Shown here in pieces: positions 1-7,303 of a stretch of 30,709 bases of DNA. The DNA is taken from the NCBI GenBank assembly GCA_964630925.1, contig CAZVZK010000120.1, positions 1-30,709 on the forward strand, written 5' to 3'. Below the pieces are notes generated by a model that saw only the letters and a list, made by a program, of their open reading frames with translations, was not told where the DNA came from and ran no database searches. Numbering within the stretch: position 1 is the stretch's first letter; each line of letters opens with the position of its first letter. A program made the position numbers and the translations under genes. This DNA is from RGDT01 sp964630925. Lineage in GTDB: Bacteria > Planctomycetota > Planctomycetia > Gemmatales > Gemmataceae.

Positions 1-1159
1 CGTCGGCCTCCCGCGCGATGGTGCTGCCCACCACGTTGCACAGCGCCAGCGTCGGATGCCCCTTCCGCTTGCTCTCTCGCATGGCGGCGAGGGTGTCCGC
101 CGTCTCGCCCGACTGCGTGATGGCGATGACGATGGTGCCCTTCTCGATGGGCGGGTTGCGGTAGCGGAACTCGCTGGCGTACTCCACCTCCACCGGGATG
201 CGTGCCAGCTCCTCGATCAGGTACTCCCCGACGAGGGCGGCGTGCCAGGACGTGCCACAGGCCGTGAGGATGACGCGCTCGGCGTCGCGGAGCTGCCGCG
301 GGTCGAGGTTCAGCCCGCCGAAGCGGGCCGTCGCGTCGGAGTCGCACAGCCGGCCACGCAGCGCGTTCTCCAGCGCCTCCGGCTGCTCGTGGATCTCCTT
401 GAGCATGTAGTGGCCGTACTCGCCGGGGCCCAGGTCCGCCTCCTGATGCTCGATGCGCAGGACCGTCCCCTGGACGCTGCCCTTCTTGGCATCCTTGATC
501 CGGTACTCGCGGGCCGTCAGGACGCACATCTGCCCGTCCGCCAGGTGGACGGCCCCGCGGGCGCGTCCGGCGACGGCCATCGGGTCGCTGGCCAGAAAGT
601 TCTCGCCCTCCCCCAGGCCGACCGCCAGCGGGCTGCCGAGCCGTGCCCCGATGACGGTGCCGGGGAACAGCGGGCTGACGACCCCCAGCCCGTAGGTGCC
701 CTTCAACATCGGCAGGGTGCGGAGGACGGCATCGTACAGGTCGCCGTGCAGGTTCTGGGCGATGAGCTGGGCGATGACCTCCGTGTCGGTGTCGGAGGCG
801 AATTCGACGCCTTCATCCTGGAGGCGGCGCTTCAACGTGGCGTAGTTCTCGATGACCCCGTTGTGGACGACCGCGACGCGGCCGTCACTCGATGCGTGCG
901 GGTGGGCGTTGCGGTCGCTGGGGCCGCCGTGGGTGGCCCAGCGCGTGTGGCCGATGCCCGTGCCGCCGGAGACGGGGTCGAGGGCCAATTCGTCCGCGAG
1001 GGCGGCGATGCGGCCGGCCTTCTTGCGGATCTGGAGGCGAGAGCCGTCGAGGACGGCGACGCCGGAGCTGTCGTAGCCTCGATATTCGAGCCGGCGCAGA
1101 CCTTCGAGCAGGACGGGTTCGGCGGCGCGCACGCCGACGTAGCCGACGATTCCACACAT
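1..1159 (-). CDS. glmS: glutamine--fructose-6-phosphate aminotransferase (isomerizing), partial
   Basis: GlmS makes glucosamine-6-phosphate from fructose-6-phosphate and glutamine, the first step toward UDP-GlcNAc. The first 386 codons are present; the gene runs off the left edge. The protein opens MCGIVGYVG, so Cys2 is the N-terminal nucleophile of the class II glutaminase domain, followed by the GYDSSG and GHTRWATHG motifs (about residues 24-80). The first SIS domain begins around residue 290 with CGTSWHA and TQSGET, and the last visible residues (ALCNVVGSTIARE) match the family. The ATG at 1159 is fixed by the need for Cys2 directly after Met; a GAGG lies 9 bases upstream. The second SIS domain and C-terminus lie outside the window. 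There is no room for a glmS ribozyme in the short leader. Confidence 0.97.
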   Translation of the reverse strand, partial: MCGIVGYVGVRAAEPVLLEGLRRLEYRGYDSSGVAVLDGSRLQIRKKAGRIAALADELALDPVSGGTGIGHTRWATHGGPSDRNAHPHASSDGRVAVVHNGVIENYATLKRRLQDEGVEFASDTDTEVIAQLIAQNLHGDLYDAVLRTLPMLKGTYGLGVVSPLFPGTVIGARLGSPLAVGLGEGENFLASDPMAVAGRARGAVHLADGQMCVLTAREYRIKDAKKGSVQGTVLRIEHQEADLGPGEYGHYMLKEIHEQPEALENALRGRLCDSDATARFGGLNLDPRQLRDAERVILTACGTSWHAALVGEYLIEELARIPVEVEYASEFRYRNPPIEKGTIVIAITQSGETADTLAAMRESKRKGHPTLALCNVVGSTIAREAD

Positions 1160-1240
1160 CGGGCCATCCTCACGGCCAGGGGGGTCCAGTACGGGGTCTG
1201 GCCGGTGGAGAGGGGAGGGGCCCGACCGCCCGATACCGCC

Positions 1241-1246
1241 ATTATA
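1241..1246 (-). promoter_or_regulatory. -10 box upstream of glmS
   Basis: On the minus strand this reads TATAAT, a perfect consensus hexamer in a very GC-rich setting, about 80 bases before the glmS ATG. The position where a -35 should sit (around 1264-1269) is a poor match, so only the -10 is supported. A start near 1234 would give a leader of about 75 bases. Confidence 0.45.
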
Positions 1247-1278
1247 GGCCACGTTCGGCGCGGATGCGGGGATCCGGC

Positions 1279-1989
1279 TCAGCCCGGGGTGTCGAGGACG
1301 ATGACGACGTGGAGCGGCCCCGGCCGCGGCGGGAGGGTGGCGTACCGGTCGGGCCCCGGCACGGGGCCGAGGAGGATGCCGCCCGGACCGGCCCTGCCGC
1401 CCATCTCCGGGGCGGCGGCGAGGGCCTGGGACGCCTTGAAGTTGTCGGCCAGCACCTCCGCGCGGAAGACATCGAGCCACGGGCGCTCGCCGACGGCGTC
1501 CTGGATGCGGGCGACGACCTCCGGCTCGAACAGGAACGCCCGGCAGCGGCACGGGTGAAGGCAGGGCGCACCGAAGAAGGCCCCCGTCAAGGCGTGGCCG
1601 GCGCCGTGGCGGACGAGGCACAGCGCCCCGGCGGCGTCCCACGGGCCGCCCTCTCCGGACGCCTCGACGACGGCGGCCTTGTCGATGAGCCAGGCGTCGA
1701 GGACAGGGGGCAGGTCCGGGTCCATCGTCTCCCCGTCGCCGTTCAGGACCGTCTCGTGGCCGGGGGCCGCCCCGCCGGCGGGCGCCCTGCCGGCCAACAG
1801 GCGTGCGAGGGCGGCGAGGATGTCGGGACGATGGGGGACGGCGGGCGGGATGCCCTCCGAGCGCATGCGCCCCCACGTCGCACTCAGGTAGCCGCGCATC
1901 TTCCCCTCCGGGGAGAGTTTGACGCACATCTGGCCAAGGAGGCTGGTGGGGTCGAAGAGGGGGTGTGTGGCCGTGCGTGTCTCGATCAC
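1279..1989 (-). CDS. hypothetical protein
   Basis: I do not recognise this 236-residue protein. The start is taken as the GTG at 1989, because AGGAG lies 7 bases upstream; an ATG at 2028 in the same frame has no such site. The N-terminal third has a motif MCVKLSPEGKMRGYLS. The middle carries a Cys-rich stretch (CLVRHGAGHAL, then CLHPCRCRAFLF) with three cysteines close together. The C-terminus ends in a hydrophobic strand (LHVVIVLD). No signal peptide or membrane segment is evident. It is the last gene of a three-gene minus-strand run, starting 73 bases after the phosphatase stop, so it may be co-transcribed with it. Confidence 0.75.
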   Translation of the reverse strand: MIETRTATHPLFDPTSLLGQMCVKLSPEGKMRGYLSATWGRMRSEGIPPAVPHRPDILAALARLLAGRAPAGGAAPGHETVLNGDGETMDPDLPPVLDAWLIDKAAVVEASGEGGPWDAAGALCLVRHGAGHALTGAFFGAPCLHPCRCRAFLFEPEVVARIQDAVGERPWLDVFRAEVLADNFKASQALAAAPEMGGRAGPGGILLGPVPGPDRYATLPPRPGPLHVVIVLDTPG

Positions 1990-2062
1990 GGTGGCACTCC
2001 TGTCGCCGGGCGGCGGATGGTCAATCATACCTCCCCGGGCCCGGCCCCCGCAAGGGCGTGCC

Positions 2063-2776
2063 TCACGGCCGGCGCAGGCAGAAGGCGGTCGTGTCGTCGT
2101 CCGGCCACGCGGCCCCGACGTAGGCGCGCAGGGCCGCCTCAAGACGCGCGACCACCTCGGCCGGGGCCGCGCCATCGGGCAGGCCGCCGAGGAACGCGGC
2201 GAGCGGCCCGCGCTGGAACAGCCCGACGCCCGACTTCGCGCCCGCCTCGGTGACGCCGTCGGTGAAGGCGAGCAGTGAGGCCCCTGCCGGCAACAGCGCC
2301 GAGGCCTCCGGGAAGTCCACGCCTGCGAAGGGGAGGCCGAGCAGCGGCCCGCCGGGCCAGCTCCATTCCAGCCAGGCCGCGCCGGGAAGTCGGAGCCAGG
2401 GTGAAGGCTGCGCGGCGTTGGAGACGACGACCTCCTCGTCCGGCGGGCCGACCTTCACCGCCAAGGCGCAGGCGAGGTTGTTGGTCCGGTCCCACTCGGC
2501 CGCGACCCTCCCGTGCAACAGATCCAGCAAGGCCGACGGCTCGAGGCCCTCGGTGCCAGCCTCGCCAAGCGCGTCGCGGATGGCGAGCATCGTCGGGATC
2601 GTCGACGGACCGTGGTGAGTGATATCCACCATCAGGAGCATCAACGCCCCGTCCGCCCGCCCCGTCTCGACGAACAGGCCGTCGCCGTTCACGGCCTCAC
2701 CGCGGTACGGCTCGGTGAACGCCGCCAGCTCGACACCGGGGTGAGGTGGGGCGGGCGGGAATTCGTGGAACGGCAT
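2063..2776 (-). CDS. SpoIIE/RsbU-type PP2C serine phosphatase
   Basis: A stand-alone PPM (SpoIIE-like) phosphatase domain of 237 residues with no sensor, PAS or membrane part. Metal-binding aspartates appear in the expected order: NGDGLF (Asp32), DITHHG (Asp51), FTDGVTEA (Asp173) and a final DDDTTAF (Asp226-228). Family members dephosphorylate anti-sigma-factor antagonists (STAS proteins) in partner-switching circuits. The gene starts 17 bases after the stop of the MoaD-like fusion gene, so the two probably share a transcript. Candidate substrates are STAS proteins such as the one at 21536-21898, but this link is inference. The family call is secure; the substrate is not known. Confidence 0.88.
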   Translation of the reverse strand: MPFHEFPPAPPHPGVELAAFTEPYRGEAVNGDGLFVETGRADGALMLLMVDITHHGPSTIPTMLAIRDALGEAGTEGLEPSALLDLLHGRVAAEWDRTNNLACALAVKVGPPDEEVVVSNAAQPSPWLRLPGAAWLEWSWPGGPLLGLPFAGVDFPEASALLPAGASLLAFTDGVTEAGAKSGVGLFQRGPLAAFLGGLPDGAAPAEVVARLEAALRAYVGAAWPDDDTTAFCLRRP

Positions 2777-2793
2777 GGGCGTGGCCCCCGCAC

Positions 2794-3444
2794 TCAGCCC
2801 TCGTCCCCGCCCTCATCGTCGTCGGCCGCCCCGGCCCCGGCGCCGACGCCGAGGTCTTCCAGCAGGCCCTTCAGCGCGAGGATCAGCCCCTTGGGCCACT
2901 TCGCATGGCGGGCGTACCCCTCCAGTGTCGCCATGTCCTCCTGCACGCGGCGCAGCTCGGGGCCGGTGAGCCGTTGCAGGTAGGCCGCCATCTGCTGCAC
3001 CGCCTCGTCCGCCGCCTCGGGGTTGACGATGGCACGCTCGGAGCCGGCGAGGAACACCATCGCGTGCACGGACGACAGCAGCAGCGGATTCACCCCCAGG
3101 TCCGCCGGGATCTCAGGGAAGATGGCCGCGCCATCGGGCACCTCGTCGCCTTCCTCGTCCTCGTCCTCGTCTTCGCCCCCCGAGACGGTGGGGATGACGG
3201 CGATGTCGTCCCCGTCCTTGACGGGCGCGGCGAGGCCGCCCAGCGTGCGGATGTCCTCGTTGTTGAGGAAGACGTTGAGGGTCCGGCGGAGCGATCCCTT
3301 GTCGATGACCTTGCCGGCGGTCGCGGGGTATTGTGCGTGCAGTGCCTCAAGCACGGCCCCGACCGTGGCGCCCTCCAATTCGACGACGCCCTTGTTGTCC
3401 GTGTGCGGCCTGAGGTTCGGCGGCACCTGCACCTTGACTGGCAT
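2794..3444 (-). CDS. MoaD/ThiS-like ubiquitin-fold protein fused to a C-terminal domain
   Basis: Residues 1-90 form a MoaD-like beta-grasp domain (MPVKVQVPPNLR at the start, LNVFLNNEDIR in the middle, IAVIPTVSGG at the end). Normal sulfur carriers stop at the Gly-Gly, whose carboxylate is adenylated and thiolated. Here Gly89-Gly90 is followed by an acidic run (EDEDEDEEGDE, 91-101) and a ~100-residue helical domain (about 108-200), then a Gly/Ala/Asp tail. Either it is not a carrier, or the tail must be cut off first. The ATG at 3444 begins exactly at the beta-grasp motif; the open frame upstream crosses the palindrome at 3552-3601 and is ignored. It is first in a run with the SpoIIE phosphatase. 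I see no MoaE or molybdopterin gene nearby. Confidence 0.85.
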   Translation of the reverse strand: MPVKVQVPPNLRPHTDNKGVVELEGATVGAVLEALHAQYPATAGKVIDKGSLRRTLNVFLNNEDIRTLGGLAAPVKDGDDIAVIPTVSGGEDEDEDEEGDEVPDGAAIFPEIPADLGVNPLLLSSVHAMVFLAGSERAIVNPEAADEAVQQMAAYLQRLTGPELRRVQEDMATLEGYARHAKWPKGLILALKGLLEDLGVGAGAGAADDDEGGDEG

Positions 3445-3551
3445 GGCATGGCTCCCGACGCGGCGAATGGCCTCATTGTAGCGATGAAGAGAAGCGAGCC
3501 ACGGTTCAACCCCGGGCGGCGTCGCCGCGACCAAAGGGAGAAGACGATGCA

Positions 3552-3601
3552 GGCCCCCGTGGGATCGTGGTTGTCCACACAACCACGCCCCCACGGGGGC
3601 C
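3552..3601. repeat. 50-bp nested inverted repeat in a 363-bp intergenic gap
   Basis: The arms GGCCCCCGTGGG (3552-3563) and CCCACGGGGGCC (3590-3601) are exact complements. Between them lies a second palindrome, CGTGGTTGT, loop CCAC, ACAACCACG. The whole would fold into one long hairpin. It is not followed by a T run on either strand, so it is not a classical intrinsic terminator, though it could still end transcription from the AlkB operon or act as an operator for the MoaD-like gene. The rest of the gap (3445-3807) shows no gene I can support. Confidence 0.85.
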
Positions 3602-3807
3602 ATGCCATGCCCTCCTCAAGGGCTTCAAGGCCTACGCCCTTGATCGCCCGGCCCGCACCCGCCAGGCCGTCAATACGGCCGGCGACGCCGCCGCTCGCCC
3701 CTCCCACACGCCGCGAACACGGCACGTGCCTGCCCGGCCAGTGTCGGCGGGCGTCCAGCCCCCGCGCTGGACCACCGCACCTACTGCCCTGTCCCGCCTC
3801 CATCGCT

Positions 3808-4383
3808 TCATGCCCTGCGGATCAGGCGGAACGTGAGGCTGATTCGTTCGCCGACGGCTTCGTCGGTCTTCGGGACGGCGTGCAGCCAGTGGTGCTGCGA
3901 CGCGCCGCCCATCACCAGCAGGCTGCCGTGGCCGACGCGGTACTTGATCGTCTCCTTCGACGCGCCGTGCTTGAGGACGAAGGCACGTTCGGAGCCGAAG
4001 GACACGGTCGCCACGACGGGGTTGTCGCCCAGCTCCGGCTCGGCGTCGGTGTGGAAGCCGATGGAGTCCTGGCCGTCCCGGTACCGGTTGAGCAGCAGGC
4101 TGTTGAACGCCGCCCCGCACGCGGCCTCGGCGCGGCGCTTCGCCTCCACCAGCTCTGGCAGCCAGCCGGCGCCGAGGTGCGACAGGCCGGAGTAGGCGTA
4201 GCGTAGCCCGTCGTCGGCGAACCAGGCGTTGAGGCGGGGCAGGGGCCGCCCGCGAACCGCCTCCTGCTTCCACGGCACGGAGTCACGCAGCCAGGCGAAG
4301 AACGCATCCGCCTCGCCGACGGGGTAGAAGCCGGCGTCGTAAAGCAACAGCCCGCCGTCCCGAATCTGGCGCCATTCGGCCAT
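3808..4383 (-). CDS. AlkB-family 2-oxoglutarate/Fe(II) dioxygenase
   Basis: A 191-residue AlkB-like oxygenase; the family removes alkyl groups from nucleic-acid bases by oxidative demethylation. Visible motifs are NRYRDGQDSIGFHTD with metal ligands His111 and Asp113, VATVSFGSERAF, the second His (His168 in HHWLHAVPKT) and the 2-oxoglutarate-binding arginines (Arg180, Arg186 in RISLTFRLIRR). The layout resembles the ALKBH2/3-like bacterial group. The ATG at 4383 was chosen because GGAGGAGGG lies 7 bases upstream; an in-frame ATG at 4401 overlaps that site. It is the last gene of the six-gene minus-strand block, 61 bases after the ADP-ribosylglycohydrolase, which hints at a joint role in reversing base modifications. 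Whether DNA, RNA or protein is the substrate cannot be told. Confidence 0.92.
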   Translation of the reverse strand: MAEWRQIRDGGLLLYDAGFYPVGEADAFFAWLRDSVPWKQEAVRGRPLPRLNAWFADDGLRYAYSGLSHLGAGWLPELVEAKRRAEAACGAAFNSLLLNRYRDGQDSIGFHTDAEPELGDNPVVATVSFGSERAFVLKHGASKETIKYRVGHGSLLVMGGASQHHWLHAVPKTDEAVGERISLTFRLIRRA

Positions 4384-4444
4384 CGGAGTGCCCTCCTCCA
4401 TTCGCGGTCATTCCACGAGGACACGCGAGCCACTGTGGAGGTGA

Positions 4445-5434
4445 TCACATCCGCAGCGGCTCCCTCGCCTGGAGCCACGCGGCGGGGATCGACTCTCGGC
4501 CCGCGCCGAGGGCCACGACCCCCCCGACGATGGCGCACATCGTGTCGATGTCGCCGCCCACGCCCGCCGCCGTCCAGACCGCCTCCTCGTAATCGGTCAG
4601 GTGCCGGGCGGCGCACCAGAGCGTGAACGGGACCGTCTCGGCGGACGTGATCGGGGTGCCGATGCCCAGCTCACGCGCCGCCTCGTCCGGGGAGACCCCC
4701 GTCGGCAACGTCCGCCCACGAGCCAGCTTCTCCCGTGTCGGCCCGCCGGGTGTGTGTGCGATGACGTGGTCAAGCATCCCCTGAGGCGTGTGCGTCTCCG
4801 ACCCCGCCCGGCACCGCCACGCCCACGCGGCGGCGAGGGCCACGGCAACCGCCCCGGCGATCCCATCCGGGTGCGCGTGCGTCACCTCGGACGAGGCGCG
4901 GGCCTGCTCGATCACCGCCGCCACGTCGTCGGCGAAGTAGGCGCCGACGGGCGCGACCCGCATCGCCCCGCCGTTGCCCAGCGACCCCCGGCCCCGATCC
5001 GGCGGCGGCTTCATCCACCCGAGCCACACGCCCACCCGCTCCAGCCAGCCGAAGGCCGGCGGGACGCCCGCCGGGGCGAGCGCGGCCTCCCGCCACGACA
5101 CGCCGCGCCGCATCGCCCGGAAGATGGCGTGGACGTTCGGGCCGTAGCCGCGATCCGTGTCGGCCCAGTAGCGGCGCTCGAAGACCCGCGCCAGCTCGTC
5201 CTGATCGACGCGCCCGTGGCCGCGCAGCACCTCGACGATCCCGGCGGCCATCTCGGTGTCGTCCGTGGTGATCCAGGGCGGCGCGGGGAGCGGGCGCGGC
5301 CTGTGGAGCGGGTCGGGCATCGCAGGGTCGAAGATGCTCGCCCCGAACGCATCGCCGACGGACAGGCCGTCGAGCGCGAGGAGCGCTCGCTCCATGCGGG
5401 CATCGTGATCGGCGGGCAGCGAGGCAGGGGGCAT
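4445..5434 (-). CDS. ADP-ribosylglycohydrolase family protein
   Basis: A 329-residue ARH-fold hydrolase. It has the two Mg-binding signatures of the family: TTDDTEM (residues 56-62) and GGDIDT (293-298), plus GNGGAMR (153-159) and HAHPDG (186-191). Members cleave ADP-ribose from arginine, serine, nucleic acids or dinitrogenase reductase, and the sequence alone does not say which. The ATG at 5434 gives a normal N-terminus (core starting MERALLALDGLSVGDAFG); the open frame continues upstream into the previous gene and that part is ignored. The ribosome binding site is weak, and the gene starts 23 bases after the Pth2-like gene, suggesting the same transcript. Confidence 0.92.
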   Translation of the reverse strand: MPPASLPADHDARMERALLALDGLSVGDAFGASIFDPAMPDPLHRPRPLPAPPWITTDDTEMAAGIVEVLRGHGRVDQDELARVFERRYWADTDRGYGPNVHAIFRAMRRGVSWREAALAPAGVPPAFGWLERVGVWLGWMKPPPDRGRGSLGNGGAMRVAPVGAYFADDVAAVIEQARASSEVTHAHPDGIAGAVAVALAAAWAWRCRAGSETHTPQGMLDHVIAHTPGGPTREKLARGRTLPTGVSPDEAARELGIGTPITSAETVPFTLWCAARHLTDYEEAVWTAAGVGGDIDTMCAIVGGVVALGAGRESIPAAWLQAREPLRM

Positions 5435-5457
5435 GGCGTGCGTGTCCCGGCGGGGCG

Positions 5458-5760
5458 TTACTTCCACAAGGTGTAGAACTTGAACGCCTTCGGCCACTCC
5501 TCGCGCGGACGGAAGGCGAGGGCGACTTCGGCCCCACCGAGCGCCGACTCCGTCAGCACGACGTGGTCCTCGAACGCCTTGACGGCCTCGACTTCGGCGT
5601 CGCTCACGCGGCAGACAACCTTTGAGAACGACCCCGACAGCCACCGCGCCACCTCCGGCGACTCGCGGAACCGGAGGTAGCAGGCGAGCGACGCATGGGC
5701 GGCGGCGAGGATGGCGAAGCCCGCCGGCACCGACTCGCGGATGAGGATGTACATCTTCAC
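5458..5760 (-). CDS. Pth2-like small protein (peptidyl-tRNA hydrolase II fold)
   Basis: A 100-residue protein starting VKMYILIRES with AHASLACYLRF at about 21-31, closely resembling the first half of archaeal/eukaryotic Pth2. The conserved Lys of the Pth2 GK motif is replaced (GFAI), and where Pth2 has a DAGxT motif this protein has TESALGG (70-76). It may therefore bind tRNA or another ligand without being a standard hydrolase. The start is the GTG at 5760, with AAGGAG 8 bases upstream. It overlaps the previous stop by 4 bases (GTGA), a sign of coupled translation. Small proteins of this type are known to me only as hypotheticals, so the fold call is moderate. Confidence 0.8.
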   Translation of the reverse strand: MKMYILIRESVPAGFAILAAAHASLACYLRFRESPEVARWLSGSFSKVVCRVSDAEVEAVKAFEDHVVLTESALGGAEVALAFRPREEWPKAFKFYTLWK

Positions 5761-6479
5761 GCAGCCCGCTCCTTGTCGAGGATCAGATCGACCACCCAGC
5801 AGCCACGCACATGCGGGCCGGGTGAACGCAGGTGCCCCAGAATGTCGGTGTCGGTGCAGCCCGCCTCTTCCAGGGCGTCCGACAGGACCGCGAGCCGGGC
5901 CGGGTCCAGCTCGCGTGACGGCATCAGACGCTCGTCGTGGGCGGCCTGGGCCAGACCGGCCGCCGTCCGCGTCCGCCACGCGGGATCGAACGTGGGCGGG
6001 CGGAATGGGTTGCCGACGATGTCGCGGATCAGGGCGCAGTGGGCCCGGGCCTCGGCGGCCTGGGCGTCCCGCAGCGCCGCCTCCCGGCCTTTCCGCGCGG
6101 CGGAGAGCCCGGCGTGATGGCCGACGACGTTCCGCAGCTCGCCGGCGGCCCGCGCCAGCGGCGAGGTCATGCCCCACAGCAGCCGGTGCAACGGGAGCGA
6201 CGCCGGCGCCCCGCCCCGCAACCATCCCTGCACTCGCCGCGACGCCATCTCGCCCGGTGCCCTCTCTACGAACCCCTCCGCGTATTCGATCAGCTCTCGG
6301 GCGCGGCCCTCCGCACCGACCAAACAGACGCGCCAGCAGCAGGCCGCCAGGTAGCGCCGCCACCCGATCGGCAGCACATCTTGCCCGGGCCTCGGGAACC
6401 AGGCGCGCGGCTCGGCGCTGCCGCCCCGCCGCATCATCCGCACAGGCACCGCGCAGGTCAGCCACTCTAGCTCATTCAT
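5757..6479 (-). CDS. planctomycete conserved hypothetical protein (GNPFRP...GPHVRGCW family)
   Basis: A 240-residue protein of a paralogous family I associate with Gemmata relatives; function unknown. The N-terminus (MNELEWLTCAVPVRMM) and the YLAACCWRV stretch near residue 43 match the family pattern of a cysteine-containing helix. The C-terminal third is the most typical part: IVGNPFRPPTFDPAW (154-168), LDPARLAVLSDALEEAGC (191-208) and HLRSPGPHVRGCWVVDL (216-232). The ATG at 6479 overlaps the stop of the nucleotidyltransferase gene as ATGA, which fixes the start. It sits between a nucleotidyltransferase and a Pth2-like gene with overlaps on both sides, so it is a core member of this operon. 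Confidence 0.85.
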   Translation of the reverse strand: MNELEWLTCAVPVRMMRRGGSAEPRAWFPRPGQDVLPIGWRRYLAACCWRVCLVGAEGRARELIEYAEGFVERAPGEMASRRVQGWLRGGAPASLPLHRLLWGMTSPLARAAGELRNVVGHHAGLSAARKGREAALRDAQAAEARAHCALIRDIVGNPFRPPTFDPAWRTRTAAGLAQAAHDERLMPSRELDPARLAVLSDALEEAGCTDTDILGHLRSPGPHVRGCWVVDLILDKERAA

Positions 6480-7303
6480 GCCCCCACCCCCATCCCCGTG
6501 AGGCGGGCCGCCACCTCCGCCGCCAGCCACACCACGTCCGCCGGCACGTCCACGCCGGCCGCCCCACGGTACTTGTCCCAGCGCAGGCGCACCGCCTCCG
6601 TGCCCCACCACGCCGCGTCGTGCAGGAGCCTCAGCGTCGCGCCGATATCGTGGCGGTGCGTGTCGAACGCCACCCGCGCGGCCCGGCGTAGCACGTCCGC
6701 ATCGAGCCGGCAGCAGCCGGTGATCAGCCACAGGTCATGGAGATCCTTCGCGCGCCAGCGGCGCACGCCGTGCTCGATCAGGCCGTCCAGCTTCCACGCC
6801 GCCATCAGCTCCGGCGCCGCCGCCAGCACCCGTGCCGGGCCACCGACGAGTGGGTAATCGAGCCACCCCGCCGGCGGCTCCAGCGGGTCGCCGAAGCCCA
6901 CGTCGATCTGCACCGGCTCGCCGTCCACCTCGACTTGGAAGCGCTCGCCTGGGAAGTCCGTCTCCTGCCAGATGGCTTCCTGAGACAGGAAGCCCTCCGA
7001 CCCGACCCACGCCAGGACGCGCTCGGCCACCTCCTGGCGGGGGAAGAGCGCGAGGAGGTCGATGTCGCGCGTGACGCGGCGCGACGGGCCCGCCCACAGG
7101 CGCGTGAGCAGGCCGCCGCGCAGCACGAACGCCGACGCCTGCGGCGAGGCCGACAGGCGGCGGAGGAGGCTCGCGAGGGAAGACATCAGGTGGGTCGGTT
7201 CCGGGTGGCCGGGGTCCGGCTCTGGCGACCCCGGCGCGTGCGCCCGCCGGGGTCGCAAAGTCAACCCCGGACACACGAGCCGCGAACGGTCATCTGGGCT
7301 CAT
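6476..7303 (-). CDS. AbiEii/AbiGii-type nucleotidyltransferase
   Basis: A member of the DNA polymerase beta-like nucleotidyltransferases that includes AbiEii and MenT toxins. Counting from the ATG at 7303, the active-site Gly-Gly is 63-64 (FVLRGGLLTRLW), the metal-binding pair is Asp80-x-Asp82 (RRVTRDIDLL), a further Asp lies in VQIDVGFGD, and the family helix with KLDGL...RAKDLHDLW follows. Family toxins add nucleotides to tRNA or other targets; here the target is unknown. The ATG at 7303 overlaps the upstream stop as ATGA. The first 39 residues, however, are Pro/Arg-rich and span a perfect hairpin (7225-7256), so the ATG at 7186 (MSSLASLLRRL) may be the true start. No separate AbiEi-like antitoxin is visible. 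Confidence 0.88.
   Translation of the reverse strand: MSPDDRSRLVCPGLTLRPRRAHAPGSPEPDPGHPEPTHLMSSLASLLRRLSASPQASAFVLRGGLLTRLWAGPSRRVTRDIDLLALFPRQEVAERVLAWVGSEGFLSQEAIWQETDFPGERFQVEVDGEPVQIDVGFGDPLEPPAGWLDYPLVGGPARVLAAAPELMAAWKLDGLIEHGVRRWRAKDLHDLWLITGCCRLDADVLRRAARVAFDTHRHDIGATLRLLHDAAWWGTEAVRLRWDKYRGAAGVDVPADVVWLAAEVAARLTGMGVGA
7225..7256. repeat. 11-bp perfect inverted repeat (hairpin) inside the 5' end of the nucleotidyltransferase gene
   Basis: GCGACCCCGGC (7225-7235) and GCCGGGGTCGC (7246-7256) are exact complements around a 10-base loop. It lies between the coupled ATG at 7303 and the more typical protein start at 7186. It could be a leader element rather than coding sequence, or could temper translation of a potentially toxic protein. 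No T run follows. Confidence 0.7.

Noticed and set aside
1160..1240. glmS ribozyme in the leader
   Set aside because: The leader is about 75 bases and does not show the known ribozyme core.
56..1558. 500-codon open frame on the plus strand opposite glmS
   Set aside because: Arises from GC-rich antisense sequence; glmS on the minus strand has every family motif.
892..2253. 453-codon plus-strand frame rich in Arg and Gly
   Set aside because: Composition is that of an antisense frame, and it crosses the glmS leader and two minus-strand genes.
2746..4206. 486-codon plus-strand frame
   Set aside because: Antisense to the MoaD-like and AlkB genes and runs through the 50-base palindrome.
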